Source: Massilia endophytica (lineage in GTDB: Bacteria; Pseudomonadota; Gammaproteobacteria; Burkholderiales; Burkholderiaceae_D). Taken from it: a stretch of 64,000 nt of DNA. The stretch covers positions 2,356,001-2,420,000 of the forward strand of contig NZ_CP088952.1 in the NCBI RefSeq assembly GCF_021165955.1, in the 5' to 3' direction. Below are positions 45,466 to 54,251 of the stretch, in pieces (position 1 is the stretch's first letter; the number at the start of each line of letters is the position of its first letter). A program made the translations under genes and the position numbers. The notes beneath the pieces were generated by a model that was not told where the DNA came from, did no database searches, and saw only the letters and a list, made by a program, of their open reading frames with translations.

Positions 45466-46488
45466 TCAGAAGGGCACGCTCTGCAGCTTCCGGCCGTCCG
45501 CGCCGAAACGCATCCACTCGCCCGACACGCTGAAGGCATTCACTCCCCCGTCCGCCGCGGCCGACAGCACGGCGCGCTCCTGCGTCAGCAGGCAGGGCTC
45601 GCCCCAGCGTCCCGCTGCGGGACGCGACACCAGCCACAGGGCCTCGTCCCTGTCCGCATAGGCAAGGTGCTCGGCGCAGTGGTCCTTTGCGTGCCACAGC
45701 AGCCGCGTGCCGCCCAGGGGCACCACCGTCTGCGGCACCCCGTTGCCGCCCCGGTACACGACAATGCGTTCGCCCGCCGCAAACAGGTCCGGCACATTCG
45801 GCACCAGCCCGGCCGCCAGGCGGAAGCTGCTCGCCTCCGGCGGCAGGCCGTCGTAGCGCACGTCGATCCTGCGGCCGAAGAGGTCGGGGAAGGAGATGAA
45901 GCGCAGGCCCGCATCCCTGCCCGGATCGAAGGCCCACAGCCCCGGCAGGCGGTAGCTGCCCACCATATAGGAGGCGGCCTGCTGCATCTCGTCCGGCGCG
46001 CTCAGGGGCCGCAGCGGCAGGAAGGGAATGGCGGCGTTCAGATACCAGTGGCCGCACTCGGCCGCATCCACCAGCAGCAGCGGCGGCGCGCCTGCCTGCA
46101 GGGGACCGAAATCCAGGCGCTTGACGGCCATGCCCAGTGGCAGCTGGACCGTGTGGGCGGCGCGCATGGCCGCCGTCCAGCCCTCCTCGCCCATGCCGGG
46201 CGCCAGGCCCGCCGCGACGTGCAGGCTGTGCAGCCCGTTGCGGCCGATCCGGCCCACGGCCAGGGCGATGCGCCCGTCCGCCATCTGGCGCACGTCGGCG
46301 CAGCTGATGCTCTGGCTGGCGGCGTCGGGCAGCGCATCGCTCAGGCAAATGCTGCGCCAGCCCTCGCCCGCCGCATAGCGCAGCAGGTGCAGGCGGCAGT
46401 CGGGTCCCGTGCGGAAGAGCAGCGGCAGCCCCGCGGCGTCGCTGGCGGCAAAGAACGGGCCGCCCTGCCCGCAAGCGTTAATCTTCAT
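45466..46488 (-). CDS. Unknown protein, possible beta-propeller
   Basis: 340 residues from the ATG at 46488; the open frame upstream lies within the preceding gene. No family recognised, no signal peptide. The chain shows recurring units of about 45-50 residues with a hydrophobic strand followed by a W or H and G-rich turn (for example RLHLLRYAAGEGWRSICL, IALAVGRIGRNGLHSLHV, ALWLVSRPAAGRWGEPCL), which suggests a repeat fold such as a beta-propeller. It overlaps the 253-residue gene by 11 nt, so both are probably one operon divergent from the nSTAND regulator. Confidence 0.6.
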   Translation of the reverse strand: MKINACGQGGPFFAASDAAGLPLLFRTGPDCRLHLLRYAAGEGWRSICLSDALPDAASQSISCADVRQMADGRIALAVGRIGRNGLHSLHVAAGLAPGMGEEGWTAAMRAAHTVQLPLGMAVKRLDFGPLQAGAPPLLLVDAAECGHWYLNAAIPFLPLRPLSAPDEMQQAASYMVGSYRLPGLWAFDPGRDAGLRFISFPDLFGRRIDVRYDGLPPEASSFRLAAGLVPNVPDLFAAGERIVVYRGGNGVPQTVVPLGGTRLLWHAKDHCAEHLAYADRDEALWLVSRPAAGRWGEPCLLTQERAVLSAAADGGVNAFSVSGEWMRFGADGRKLQSVPF

Positions 46489-47239
46489 GCCAGCGCAGCA
46501 CCGGCTCGATGGCGGCCGCCAGGCGCGCCACCAGCACGCCCTGTACCGCGGCCATGCTGGCCGCGCCGTGCTCCCAGCCATGCGTGATGCGCGGCATGTT
46601 CATGAGGTGCTGCAGCGGGTCGGAGACCAGGTAGGCGCCCAAGGTGCGGGCATCCATCACGGGAGCCGACTTGCGCGGGCGCGCCACCACATGCACCCGG
46701 CCGTCCGCCCCGGCGATGCACTGCACACGGAGCGACCATTGCAGGGTCACCCGGGCCCAGCCCTTGCCCAGGTGGGTGGCCCGGCCGTCCGGCAGGCGCT
46801 GGCCCACCGAATCCCATTCGTAGCGCATCAGGGAAGCATTGATGTCCACCGTCAGGCGGTCGGTGCCCGCCATGTCCGGCTGCTCGGAGAGCACGATGCC
46901 GAAACGCAGGTCCTGCTCGGACTGGCGCGAGTGCACCAGTTCGCCCCCATCTTTCCAGGATAACAATACATGGTCGTGGTAATGCCAGCCGTTTTTGCCG
47001 GGTACGAAGACGGCGCGCTGGCCGCCGAGCAGGGATGCGCTGGCGCCGGATTTCTCGTTGACGCTGTCTTCGCTGTCCAGCCGTGCCCCGACGTCGGGTT
47101 GGCTGAACAGAAAGTCGGGAAGGCTGTTCAGGCGGTCCTGCAGCGGGTCAATCAGCAGCGGTTTCAGATACCGTTGCAGAAACTCTTCACGGTCGGCGTA
47201 TGGGCGTTCGATGACCATAATATTTTCTTGTGGGAACAT
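46478..47239 (-). CDS. Unknown protein upstream of the possible propeller protein
   Basis: 253 residues from the ATG at 47239 (AGGAAT Shine-Dalgarno); an ATG at 47218 is possible. No known domain, signal peptide or membrane segment recognised. It is rich in aromatic and charged residues, with a WHYHDHVLLSW stretch near residue 87 that could bind metal, and ends in a helical region rich in alanine. It is divergent from the nSTAND regulator gene with a shared 124-nt promoter region, so it may be under that regulator's control. Confidence 0.6.
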   Translation of the reverse strand: MFPQENIMVIERPYADREEFLQRYLKPLLIDPLQDRLNSLPDFLFSQPDVGARLDSEDSVNEKSGASASLLGGQRAVFVPGKNGWHYHDHVLLSWKDGGELVHSRQSEQDLRFGIVLSEQPDMAGTDRLTVDINASLMRYEWDSVGQRLPDGRATHLGKGWARVTLQWSLRVQCIAGADGRVHVVARPRKSAPVMDARTLGAYLVSDPLQHLMNMPRITHGWEHGAASMAAVQGVLVARLAAAIEPVLRWHED

Positions 47240-47363
47240 TAATATTCCTGTTATAAAGACATGAGAGAATGTAACGAGCGCAGCAGTAACTGACCTTCCG
47301 AAAACCTTCCGGAACAGTAAGCAGCTGATTTATAAGAAGTTTTAGGAACTGGACGGCGTGTAG

Positions 47364-50258
47364 ATGGATTCCCGGGGTTTTCGTTTCGGCGACTGGCAGG
47401 TCGATATCCAAGGCAACTCGCTGAGCGATGGCAGCACCCGCACCCAGCTCGAACCACGGGTCATGGACGTGCTGCGCTACCTGTGCCGGCACGCCGGGGC
47501 GGTGATTCCGCCCGAGGAATTGCTCCAGGCCGGATGGGGTACGGCCGAGATGGGCGACAACCCCGTGCACAAGGCCATCGCCCAATTGCGCCGCGCCCTG
47601 GGCGACTCGAGCACCGAACCCCGCTATATAGAAACCGTGCGCAAGCGCGGCTACCGGGCCATTGCCCCGGTGGCCGAGGACGAGCTGCCGCCCGGCGTCT
47701 GGCAGAACGGCTCCCCCTTCCGCGGCCTCGAAGCGTTCCAGGAAGCGCATGCCGCCATCTTCTTCGGCCGCTACCAGGCCGTGAGCCGCCTGCGCGAGCT
47801 GGTGCTGGAACAGGCGGCCGGGGGCTGCGCCATGGCCCTGGTGCTCGGGCCCTCCGGCGCGGGCAAGACTTCCCTGGTGCGCGCGGGCCTGATGCCCCAG
47901 CTGATGGAGGGCGGCCAGCCGGGCCAGCGCGTGGCCCTGGGCTGCGTGCTGCACCTGGACTGCGCCGACCTGGGCGAAGGCAGCCTGTACGATGCCCTGG
48001 CCGCCGTGCTGGTGGACACGGAACTGAACGGAGAACTGCTGTTCGACGGCAGCAGCGCCGCCCAGATCGCGCAGCGCCTCGCCGCCGAGCCGCAATCGGT
48101 TGCCGCCCAGCTGGCGCGGGCCGGGGGCATCCGCATCGGCCTCTTCGTGGACCGCCTGGAAGCGCTGTTCCGCACCACCCAGGCCGACGCCGCCCAGCGG
48201 CTGGCCTTCATCGAGGTGCTGGAGCTGCTCGCGCGCGACGGCGCCCTGCTCCTCGTACTGGCCTGCCGCAACGACTTTTATCCCGAACTGATCGAGCTCT
48301 CGCCCCTGATGGCGCTGAAGGCGCGCGGCGGCCATTTCGACCTGGTGGCGCCGAACGGGGCCGAGCTGGCGCAGATCGTGCGCGAACCGGCCCGCGCCGC
48401 CCAGCTCAGTTTCGAGCGCGATCCCCTCACCGGCGCCAGCCTGGACGATGTGCTCTGCGACGCCGCCCGCGGCAATCCCGACACCCTGCCCCTGCTCCAG
48501 TACTGTTTGAACGAGCTGTACCGCCAGCGCAGCGAGGCGGGCGCCTTGCGCTTCAGCGTGTTCCGCGAACTGGGCGGCATCGAGGGCGCCCTGGGCGTGC
48601 GCGCCGAGCAGGTGGTGAGCGCCCAGGCGGCGGCCCAGCAGGAGTCCCTGCCCTACGTGCTCTCGCTGCTGGTGAACGTGGGCGAGGAACAGGGTGCGGT
48701 GACGGGGCGCCGCGCGCCCTGGTCGGCCCTGCACGACGATGCGGCGCGCGACCTGGTGCGCGCCATGGTGGAAGCGCGCCTCTTCGTCAGCGAACTCTCG
48801 GGCGGCGTGCCCAGTTTCGGCGTGGCCCACGAGGCCCTGCTGCGGCGCTGGCCGCGCGTGGCGGCCTGGGTCGAGCAGCACCGCCATTCCCTGCAGGTGC
48901 GCACCCGACTGGGCCTGCAGGCCGACCGCTGGGCCAGCGCGGGCCGTCCGCGCGACCTGCTGCTGCCGCGCGGCAGCCAGGTGAACCAGGCCGCCAGCCT
49001 GCTGGCCCTGGAAGGCTTCGCCCTGTCGGCCCAGGAGAAGGAATTCATCGGCAGCTCGCTGAGCCGGGTGAAGCTGGGCGAGCGCCTGCGCATGGCGGCC
49101 ATCGGCGCCATCGCCGCCCTCGCCGTCCTGTCCGGCGTGCTGGGCCTGAGCGCGCGCAGCGCCCAGCTCCGGGCCGAACAGCACCGCAACGACGCGGAAG
49201 GCCTGATGGGCTTCATGCTGGGCGACTTCATCGACAAGCTGCGCCCCCTGGGCCGCCTGGACCTGCTGGACAGCGTGAGCCAGCGCGCCCAGGCCTACCT
49301 CTCGAACGTGGAGGAAAGCACGGCCGGTCCCTCCGCCTCGCTGCAGCGCGCCAAGTGGCTGCAGCTGATCGCCGAGACCAACATCACGCGCGCAAAGCCG
49401 GATGCCGCCGCGGAGGCATTGGCGGCGGCCCGCGCCATCCTCGAGCGGCTGGACCTCGGCAGGAGCCGCGACAAGGAGCTGCTGCGCACGCTGGGCGCCA
49501 ATGCCTTCTACCGCGCCCAGATCCATGCGGACCGCCAGCAATGGGATGAGGCGGTAAGCCTGATGAAGGAGTACCTGGCCGCCGCCCAGCGCCTGATGGA
49601 CGCGGCGCCGGACGACGCCGACGCCTGGAAGAATCTCGGGTCCGCCCACAACTCGCTGGGCGCCATGCTGCTCCGCCAGGGAAAAACCGCGGAGGCGGCG
49701 GAACATCTCAAGGAGTCGGTCCAGTACCGGCGGCGCGCCCTGCAGGCCACGCCGGACGACCGCAAGCTGGTCGCGGGCCTGGCCAATGGGCTCTCATGGC
49801 TGGCCGAAACGCGCAACACCCTGGGCCAGTCCGCCGAGGCGATGCAGCTGTTCGGGGAAGAGCAGGCGCTGCTGGACCGCCTGCACAAGGCCGCGCCGGA
49901 GGAAGCCGTGTGGACCAGCCGCCTGAGCTACTCGCTGGTAAACCAGGGCGACATATTGCTGAAACAGAAGGAAGCAGCCGCCGCGCGGCAGAAGTTCCTG
50001 TCGGCGGAACGGCTGGTGCAGGAGATCTCGCTGCACGAGCCCGGCAACCGGCGCTGGAAGGTGGATGTGCTGAACTTCCGCCTGCGCGGGCTCGACACGG
50101 AACCGGGCTCCAAGGCGAAGCTGGCTGCCCTCGACACACTGAGCCGCGAGGCGTCCGCCCTGGGCGACGACGACCATGGCAAGAGCGACCTCGCCCGGCT
50201 CAGGAAAGATATCGCGCTGAGACAGCGCGATACACAAAACCGGCTGACAAGCCGGTGA
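47364..50258 (+). CDS. Winged-helix, nSTAND NTPase, membrane and TPR fusion regulator
   Basis: 964 residues. Order: OmpR/CadC-type winged helix (about 1-103, ending RYIETVRKRGYRAIAPV), an nSTAND1-like NTPase (about 117-480) opening with SPFRGLEAFQEAHAAIFFGR and Walker A GPSGAGKT (162-169), Walker B-like IGLFVDRLEALF near 260, an extended helical part, one membrane helix (about 573-595) and a C-terminal TPR-like helical region with repeats such as DDADAWKNLGSAHNSLGAML. The layout implies a membrane-tethered transcription regulator whose C-terminal repeats sense a periplasmic or membrane signal. Ligand and targets unknown. Confidence 0.8.
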   Translation: MDSRGFRFGDWQVDIQGNSLSDGSTRTQLEPRVMDVLRYLCRHAGAVIPPEELLQAGWGTAEMGDNPVHKAIAQLRRALGDSSTEPRYIETVRKRGYRAIAPVAEDELPPGVWQNGSPFRGLEAFQEAHAAIFFGRYQAVSRLRELVLEQAAGGCAMALVLGPSGAGKTSLVRAGLMPQLMEGGQPGQRVALGCVLHLDCADLGEGSLYDALAAVLVDTELNGELLFDGSSAAQIAQRLAAEPQSVAAQLARAGGIRIGLFVDRLEALFRTTQADAAQRLAFIEVLELLARDGALLLVLACRNDFYPELIELSPLMALKARGGHFDLVAPNGAELAQIVREPARAAQLSFERDPLTGASLDDVLCDAARGNPDTLPLLQYCLNELYRQRSEAGALRFSVFRELGGIEGALGVRAEQVVSAQAAAQQESLPYVLSLLVNVGEEQGAVTGRRAPWSALHDDAARDLVRAMVEARLFVSELSGGVPSFGVAHEALLRRWPRVAAWVEQHRHSLQVRTRLGLQADRWASAGRPRDLLLPRGSQVNQAASLLALEGFALSAQEKEFIGSSLSRVKLGERLRMAAIGAIAALAVLSGVLGLSARSAQLRAEQHRNDAEGLMGFMLGDFIDKLRPLGRLDLLDSVSQRAQAYLSNVEESTAGPSASLQRAKWLQLIAETNITRAKPDAAAEALAAARAILERLDLGRSRDKELLRTLGANAFYRAQIHADRQQWDEAVSLMKEYLAAAQRLMDAAPDDADAWKNLGSAHNSLGAMLLRQGKTAEAAEHLKESVQYRRRALQATPDDRKLVAGLANGLSWLAETRNTLGQSAEAMQLFGEEQALLDRLHKAAPEEAVWTSRLSYSLVNQGDILLKQKEAAAARQKFLSAERLVQEISLHEPGNRRWKVDVLNFRLRGLDTEPGSKAKLAALDTLSREASALGDDDHGKSDLARLRKDIALRQRDTQNRLTSR

Positions 50259-50289
50259 TTGCAGTACGTCCAAAACCGAAAGGGAATTC

Positions 50290-50709
50290 ATGACCAACAA
50301 AGAAAAAGTCTCATTCCAGAACGTGCAGGTGGTCGTCACGCCGTCGCGGGATGCAGCTGGGGCGGTAAGCTACAGCTATACGACGGAACCCACGAAGCTC
50401 GTCATCACGCAGCGCGACACGATCATCAACTTCCAGCTGGTGCTCCCGACGCCGCCGGACGTGGTGTTCACCGGCATGACGCTGTCGCCATCCAGCAGGC
50501 AGTTCAGCACGCCGACCATCAGCACGGACGGCAAGAACGTCACCATCAGCGACGTCAACACCGCGGTGGGCGACTTCACCTGGAACTTCGCCTTCAACGG
50601 CGTGACGGCGACCCGCGCCTCCAGCTCCACCATGACCCTGATGGCGACGGACCCCGACATCGAAAACCGTCCGGGCTCGCCACCACCTCCCCCGCCGCCA
50701 GGTCCCTGA
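50290..50709 (+). CDS. Small protein, possibly DP-EP (DUF1888) family
   Basis: 139 residues starting 31 nt after the nSTAND regulator, AGGGAA Shine-Dalgarno. A compact beta-rich domain without signal peptide (alternating strands with TKLVITQRDTIINFQLVL, FTWNFAFNGV), a DPDIENRPG motif near residue 121, and a polyproline tail. The motif and size recall the DP-EP/DUF1888 family; this is from memory and uncertain. Its position makes it a likely partner or target of the regulator. Confidence 0.6.
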   Translation: MTNKEKVSFQNVQVVVTPSRDAAGAVSYSYTTEPTKLVITQRDTIINFQLVLPTPPDVVFTGMTLSPSSRQFSTPTISTDGKNVTISDVNTAVGDFTWNFAFNGVTATRASSSTMTLMATDPDIENRPGSPPPPPPPGP

Positions 50710-50752
50710 GCAGGCGTATGATGATGGCTTCTCCCTTGCCTGAGGATCGAAT

Positions 50753-51091
50753 GTGAAGCCATCGACCAGGGCAGCGCTGTTCTCGGCGCTGCTGTTTCCC
50801 GGACTGGGCCAGCTGCTGGTGCTGAAACGCACGCTGCGCGCCTGCCTTTTCCTGCTGCCGGCAGCCGCCGCCTTTCTCTGGCTGCTGCGCAGCGCCCTCC
50901 AGACGGCGGAAAGCATCGCCGGCCAGATCGCCAGCGGCGCCCTGCCGCTCGACATCCAGATCATTTCCGAACGCATTGCCGCCGCGGGCGGGGACGCCCT
51001 GGCGCCCCAGATCGCAGGCGCCGTGCTGCTCGCGGCCTGGATCGGCAGCATTCTCGATGCGCTCTTGAGCCGCCCGCCGGAACAGGCGTAG
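50753..51091 (+). CDS. Small membrane protein of unknown function
   Basis: 112 residues from a GTG start with a GAGG Shine-Dalgarno. Two to three hydrophobic segments (about 8-24, 28-46 and 84-102) joined by a short amphipathic loop. N-terminal SALLFPGLGQLLVLKRTLRA resembles the start of TM2-like or DUF-type small membrane proteins, but no assignment is safe. Same strand as the regulator and cupin genes. Confidence 0.6.
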   Translation: MKPSTRAALFSALLFPGLGQLLVLKRTLRACLFLLPAAAAFLWLLRSALQTAESIAGQIASGALPLDIQIISERIAAAGGDALAPQIAGAVLLAAWIGSILDALLSRPPEQA

Positions 51092-51134
51092 ACTGGGGCG
51101 GCGCACTCCCGCGCACCGCTTACAAGGAGAAGAA

Positions 51135-51524
51135 ATGAGACAGCCACACCGCATGCTGGCCAGCGCGGCCGCCATCCTGCTGCTTGCCTCCGGCGCCGCC
51201 AGCGCGCAGATCAAGCGCACCGTGCTTCAGAAGGGAGACGTGTCGGGCGAGAACCGCGAAGCGGTGGTGGCCCAGGTGGAAGTGGCGCCCGGCGCGAAGG
51301 CGGGCCGCCACACCCATCCCGGCGACGAGATCAGCTACATCCAGGAAGGCGAAGGCGAACTGCTGATCGACGGCGAGCCGCCGCGCAAGGTAAAGTCGGG
51401 CGAAGCCTTCATCATCCCGGCCGGGAAAGTCCACGACGCCCACAACAGCGGCACGGCGCCCATGAAGCTGGTGGGCGTGTACGTGGTGCGCAAGGGGGAA
51501 CCTCTGGCATCCCCCGCCAAGTAA
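51135..51524 (+). CDS. Exported cupin-domain protein
   Basis: 129 residues with a signal peptide (cleavage near ASA, residue 24) and one cupin domain: motif 1 GRHTHPGDEISYIQEGEGE and motif 2 PAGKVHDAHNSG, with His and Glu metal ligands present. Small periplasmic cupins of this type bind a metal; enzymatic role unknown. Convergent with the ABC permease gene, four nt apart. Confidence 0.85.
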   Translation: MRQPHRMLASAAAILLLASGAASAQIKRTVLQKGDVSGENREAVVAQVEVAPGAKAGRHTHPGDEISYIQEGEGELLIDGEPPRKVKSGEAFIIPAGKVHDAHNSGTAPMKLVGVYVVRKGEPLASPAK

Positions 51525-51528
51525 GTCC

Positions 51529-52899
51529 TCAGCCGCGCGCCGCCGGGAAGGCCGGGCGCGCGGCCATCATGCCCTGCCAGCGCAGGCGCCACAGCCAGGC
51601 CGCCAGCGGCACGCAGGCGGCAGCGATCCAGGCCCATGGAAGCGCGGTCTCTCCCGCGAAGGCCGCCAGGGCGCTCGCGACCGCAATGGGCGCCAGCATC
51701 GCACTGCTGTTGTTCTTCAGCGATGGCAGGGAGGCGTAGTCCTGCAGGATCATGGCCCCGGCGCCGAGCGCGATCGCCGCCATTGCGGGCAAGGCGGGCG
51801 GCATCCAGAAGGACTGCGCATACAGCATGCCCGCAAGCGCCACGCTTGCCGTCGAAATCAGCCAGCAGGCGAGGAAGCGCCCTGCCATGGCGCGGGCCAG
51901 CTCCCGGTTGAACTGGCGGGCGGCCGGCGCCGCGGGCGACAGCCGCAGCAAGGCCTGCTCGCCCGTGCTGCGCTGCATGAGCAGGCGCAGCTGGACGGCG
52001 AAGATCATTGGCGGCATCAGCGCGGCGGGCAGCAGCACAACGCTTGCCAGCGTCTCCGACACATCCTGCGGCGGCTGCCAGATGCCAGCAGCCAGGGCCA
52101 GCACGGCCAGCAAAGCGCCGGATTTCAGCATGGCGCCCCAGTGGGCCTGCGGTCCCATTGCGTGCAGCAGCAGGCTGCCCGCGCCGCTTTCGACCGTGCG
52201 CCCGTAGCCGCCGTGGATGGCCGTGTGCCAGCCGTCCAGGCGCGCGGCAAACAGTCCGGTCCTGCGCGTTTCATCCTGCTTCTGCAAGGCCGCAAACCAT
52301 TTCTGGTGCCGGTCGCCGCCGCGCGGGAAGACCAGGCGCAGGACCACGGCGGCCAGCAATGCATTCAGCAGCACCCCGCCAGCGAGAATGCCCGCGTCGC
52401 CGAGCGCGGCAAACATCTGCGATACCGCCGCTACCGCGCGGGACATGGCGGGGTTGAGGAAGATCACCGCTGCAGGCAGCACGGCCAGCCAGATATAGCG
52501 CTGCAAGGCCAGCACAAACAGCATCATGAAGCCGATGCCGCACAGGACGGGGCCGAAATGCCCCGTCATCAGCGAAACGGGAATTGCCAGCGCGACGCTG
52601 CCTGCGGCCCACACCATCACTGTGAGCAGGATCAGGCGGCGCCGCAATCGCGGCACCAGCACGGCATGCGCGGGCTGGTTCTGCATGACGGCGCTGCGCA
52701 CGAACACGCCCCACCAGAGGAAGGCCAGGCTGCCCAGTGTGCCGAGCCCGATGCCCATGCCCGGGCGGGGCGCCCCGAGCCAGGCGCCCAGCAGCGGCGC
52801 GCCCACCGCGCCAGCGGCGAAGACCCAGCTGATCCACAACAGCCGCTGCTGCCGCTGTTCGTGCCAGGGCTGCTGCAGCATCACCCACAGGGCGCTCAT
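51529..52899 (-). CDS. ABC transporter membrane subunit
   Basis: 456 residues with about ten to twelve hydrophobic segments (clusters near 22-75, 90-175 and 265-445) and a central cytosolic loop. Its ATG overlaps the ATPase stop by 4 nt (ATGA). It has no clear sequence family beyond that, but its size and its place in a GntR/YtrA-type-ATPase-permease operon indicate the membrane half of an exporter of the kind induced by cell-wall stress. Substrate unknown. Confidence 0.75.
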   Translation of the reverse strand: MSALWVMLQQPWHEQRQQRLLWISWVFAAGAVGAPLLGAWLGAPRPGMGIGLGTLGSLAFLWWGVFVRSAVMQNQPAHAVLVPRLRRRLILLTVMVWAAGSVALAIPVSLMTGHFGPVLCGIGFMMLFVLALQRYIWLAVLPAAVIFLNPAMSRAVAAVSQMFAALGDAGILAGGVLLNALLAAVVLRLVFPRGGDRHQKWFAALQKQDETRRTGLFAARLDGWHTAIHGGYGRTVESGAGSLLLHAMGPQAHWGAMLKSGALLAVLALAAGIWQPPQDVSETLASVVLLPAALMPPMIFAVQLRLLMQRSTGEQALLRLSPAAPAARQFNRELARAMAGRFLACWLISTASVALAGMLYAQSFWMPPALPAMAAIALGAGAMILQDYASLPSLKNNSSAMLAPIAVASALAAFAGETALPWAWIAAACVPLAAWLWRLRWQGMMAARPAFPAARG

Positions 52900-53771
52900 T
52901 TGGTCACCTCCACGAACAGGTCTTCCAGGCCGAGGGACTCCACGCGCAGGGCGCGCTGGGCGCCGAGCGCCTCGGCCTCCGCATCGCTCATGCAGGCGAG
53001 GATGCGCGTGATGCCGCTGGGGTCCTGCTCGCGCCGGATCTCGCCCGCCAGCTTGATCTCCGCCAGCTGAGTGGCCGAGCCCACGATGCGGCGCGCGCTG
53101 CCCAGCAGCTCGTCGAGCGGCGATTCGAGCGCAATGCGCCCTTCGCGCAGAAAGGCGACATCCACCGCCACGCGCTCCAGGTCCGAGAGGATATGGGTGG
53201 AGAAAACCACCGTGGTTTCGCGCTCGATCACGCCCTCCACCAGCTCGCGCAGGAAGTCGCGGCGGCCTGCGGGATCGAGGCTGGCCACCGGTTCGTCCAG
53301 CACCAGCAGCGCCGGATCGTGCGCCAGGGCGCGGATGATGGACAGGCGCTGCTTCTCGCCCACCGACAGCTGCGCAATCGGCTTGTAGCGGGAGCGGTCC
53401 AGGCCCCAGCGCTGCATGAGGCCATCCACCTTGGCCGCGTTCCAGCGCGGGTACTGGGCGCGGAACCAGGCCAGCATCTGCCCCGGCGTGAGCCACTCGA
53501 ACAGCTCGGCCTTCTGCGGCACATAGCCGATGCGGGCGCGCGCCAGGTCGCTCAGTCCCTGCTCCACGGCTTCGCCGAACAGGCGCACGCCGCCCGTGTC
53601 CGTTTCGCGCAGGCCGAGCATGCACTCGATGAGGGTGGATTTCCCCACGCCGTTGCGGCCCAGCAGGCCGATCACCCTGCCCCTGCCGATCTGCCAGTCC
53701 AGGCCATCCAGCACCTTCTGTTTGCCGAACGATTTGGCGATACCGCGCACTTCCACGATGGAGTCAGTCAT
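52896..53771 (-). CDS. ABC transporter ATP-binding protein
   Basis: 291 residues. Walker A GRNGVGKST (about 38-46), signature LSVGEKQRLS (VGE instead of the usual GGQ), Walker B LLVLDEPVASLDP and switch STH are all present. The C-terminal extension is typical of drug- or bacitracin-type ATPases. It overlaps the regulator gene by 4 nt upstream and the permease by 4 nt downstream. Confidence 0.93.
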   Translation of the reverse strand: MTDSIVEVRGIAKSFGKQKVLDGLDWQIGRGRVIGLLGRNGVGKSTLIECMLGLRETDTGGVRLFGEAVEQGLSDLARARIGYVPQKAELFEWLTPGQMLAWFRAQYPRWNAAKVDGLMQRWGLDRSRYKPIAQLSVGEKQRLSIIRALAHDPALLVLDEPVASLDPAGRRDFLRELVEGVIERETTVVFSTHILSDLERVAVDVAFLREGRIALESPLDELLGSARRIVGSATQLAEIKLAGEIRREQDPSGITRILACMSDAEAEALGAQRALRVESLGLEDLFVEVTK

Positions 53772-54160
53772 TTGAATTCCTTCAGAATCTTCTTGAAAAG
53801 GGTAAGAACGGATTCGGGATCGAGTTCGAGCTGGCGCGCCTCCTGCGCCGCCCGTTCCAGCGTGGGCCGCAGCAGTTCCCCGCGCGCCGCGCCTTGATGC
53901 GCCTTGCGCGCGGCAACCTGCATACCCTGCCCCCGGATGCGCTGGAACAGCCCTTCGGTTTCCAGCATGTTGTAGGCCTTGGACACCGTCATGGGGTTGA
54001 CGGCAAGCGCCTGCGCCACGTCGCGCACGGAAGGCAGCAGGTCGCCGGGCGCCAGCGCGCCCGCAGCAATGAGCCGGCGCGCCTGCTCGATCAGCTGGCG
54101 GTAGATCGGATCGGCGGAGCCGGTCGCGATGGAAAACAGCGTTGGAGGATGGGTTTGCAT
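53768..54160 (-). CDS. GntR-family (YtrA-like) repressor
   Basis: 130 residues. N-terminal GntR winged helix-turn-helix (IYRQLIEQARRLIAAGALAPG, LPSVRDVAQALAVNPMTVSKAY) followed by a short two-helix C-terminal tail, the YtrA subfamily that controls ABC exporters. It heads the ABC operon and probably represses it through the palindrome 11 nt upstream of its start. Confidence 0.9.
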   Translation of the reverse strand: MQTHPPTLFSIATGSADPIYRQLIEQARRLIAAGALAPGDLLPSVRDVAQALAVNPMTVSKAYNMLETEGLFQRIRGQGMQVAARKAHQGAARGELLRPTLERAAQEARQLELDPESVLTLFKKILKEFK

Positions 54161-54170
54161 AGCTGTATAT

Positions 54171-54217
54171 CTGTATTAGTTGATTAATACAGTATACGCA
54201 TGATGCGGCACTGTCAA
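54171..54217 (-). promoter_or_regulatory. Promoter and palindromic operator of the GntR-ABC operon
   Basis: On the minus strand: -35 TTGACA (54217-54212), -10 TATACT (54196-54191) with a 15-nt spacer (a TACTGT alternative gives 17). Just downstream is the perfect palindrome CTGTATTA-6 nt-TAATACAG (54171-54192), which covers the expected start site. Placement suits repression by the YtrA-like protein. Confidence 0.75.
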
Positions 54218-54220
54218 GCG

Positions 54221-54246
54221 AAAAAAAACCGCGCCGTGGCGCGGTT
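54221..54246 (-). terminator. Intrinsic terminator of prfC
   Basis: Minus strand: AACCGCGCC/GGCGCGGTT followed by a run of T residues, starting 5 nt after the prfC stop. Strong stem and T-run. Confidence 0.85.
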
Positions 54247-54251
54247 TCCTG

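Noticed and set aside
47187..49706. 839-codon open frame antisense to the nSTAND regulator
   Set aside because: Shadow frame; the plus-strand gene has clear winged-helix and Walker motifs in the same DNA.
51529..53625. 698-residue version of the ABC permease frame
   Set aside because: The N-terminal 242 codons are the ABC ATPase gene read in another frame; the permease begins at the ATGA overlap at 52899.
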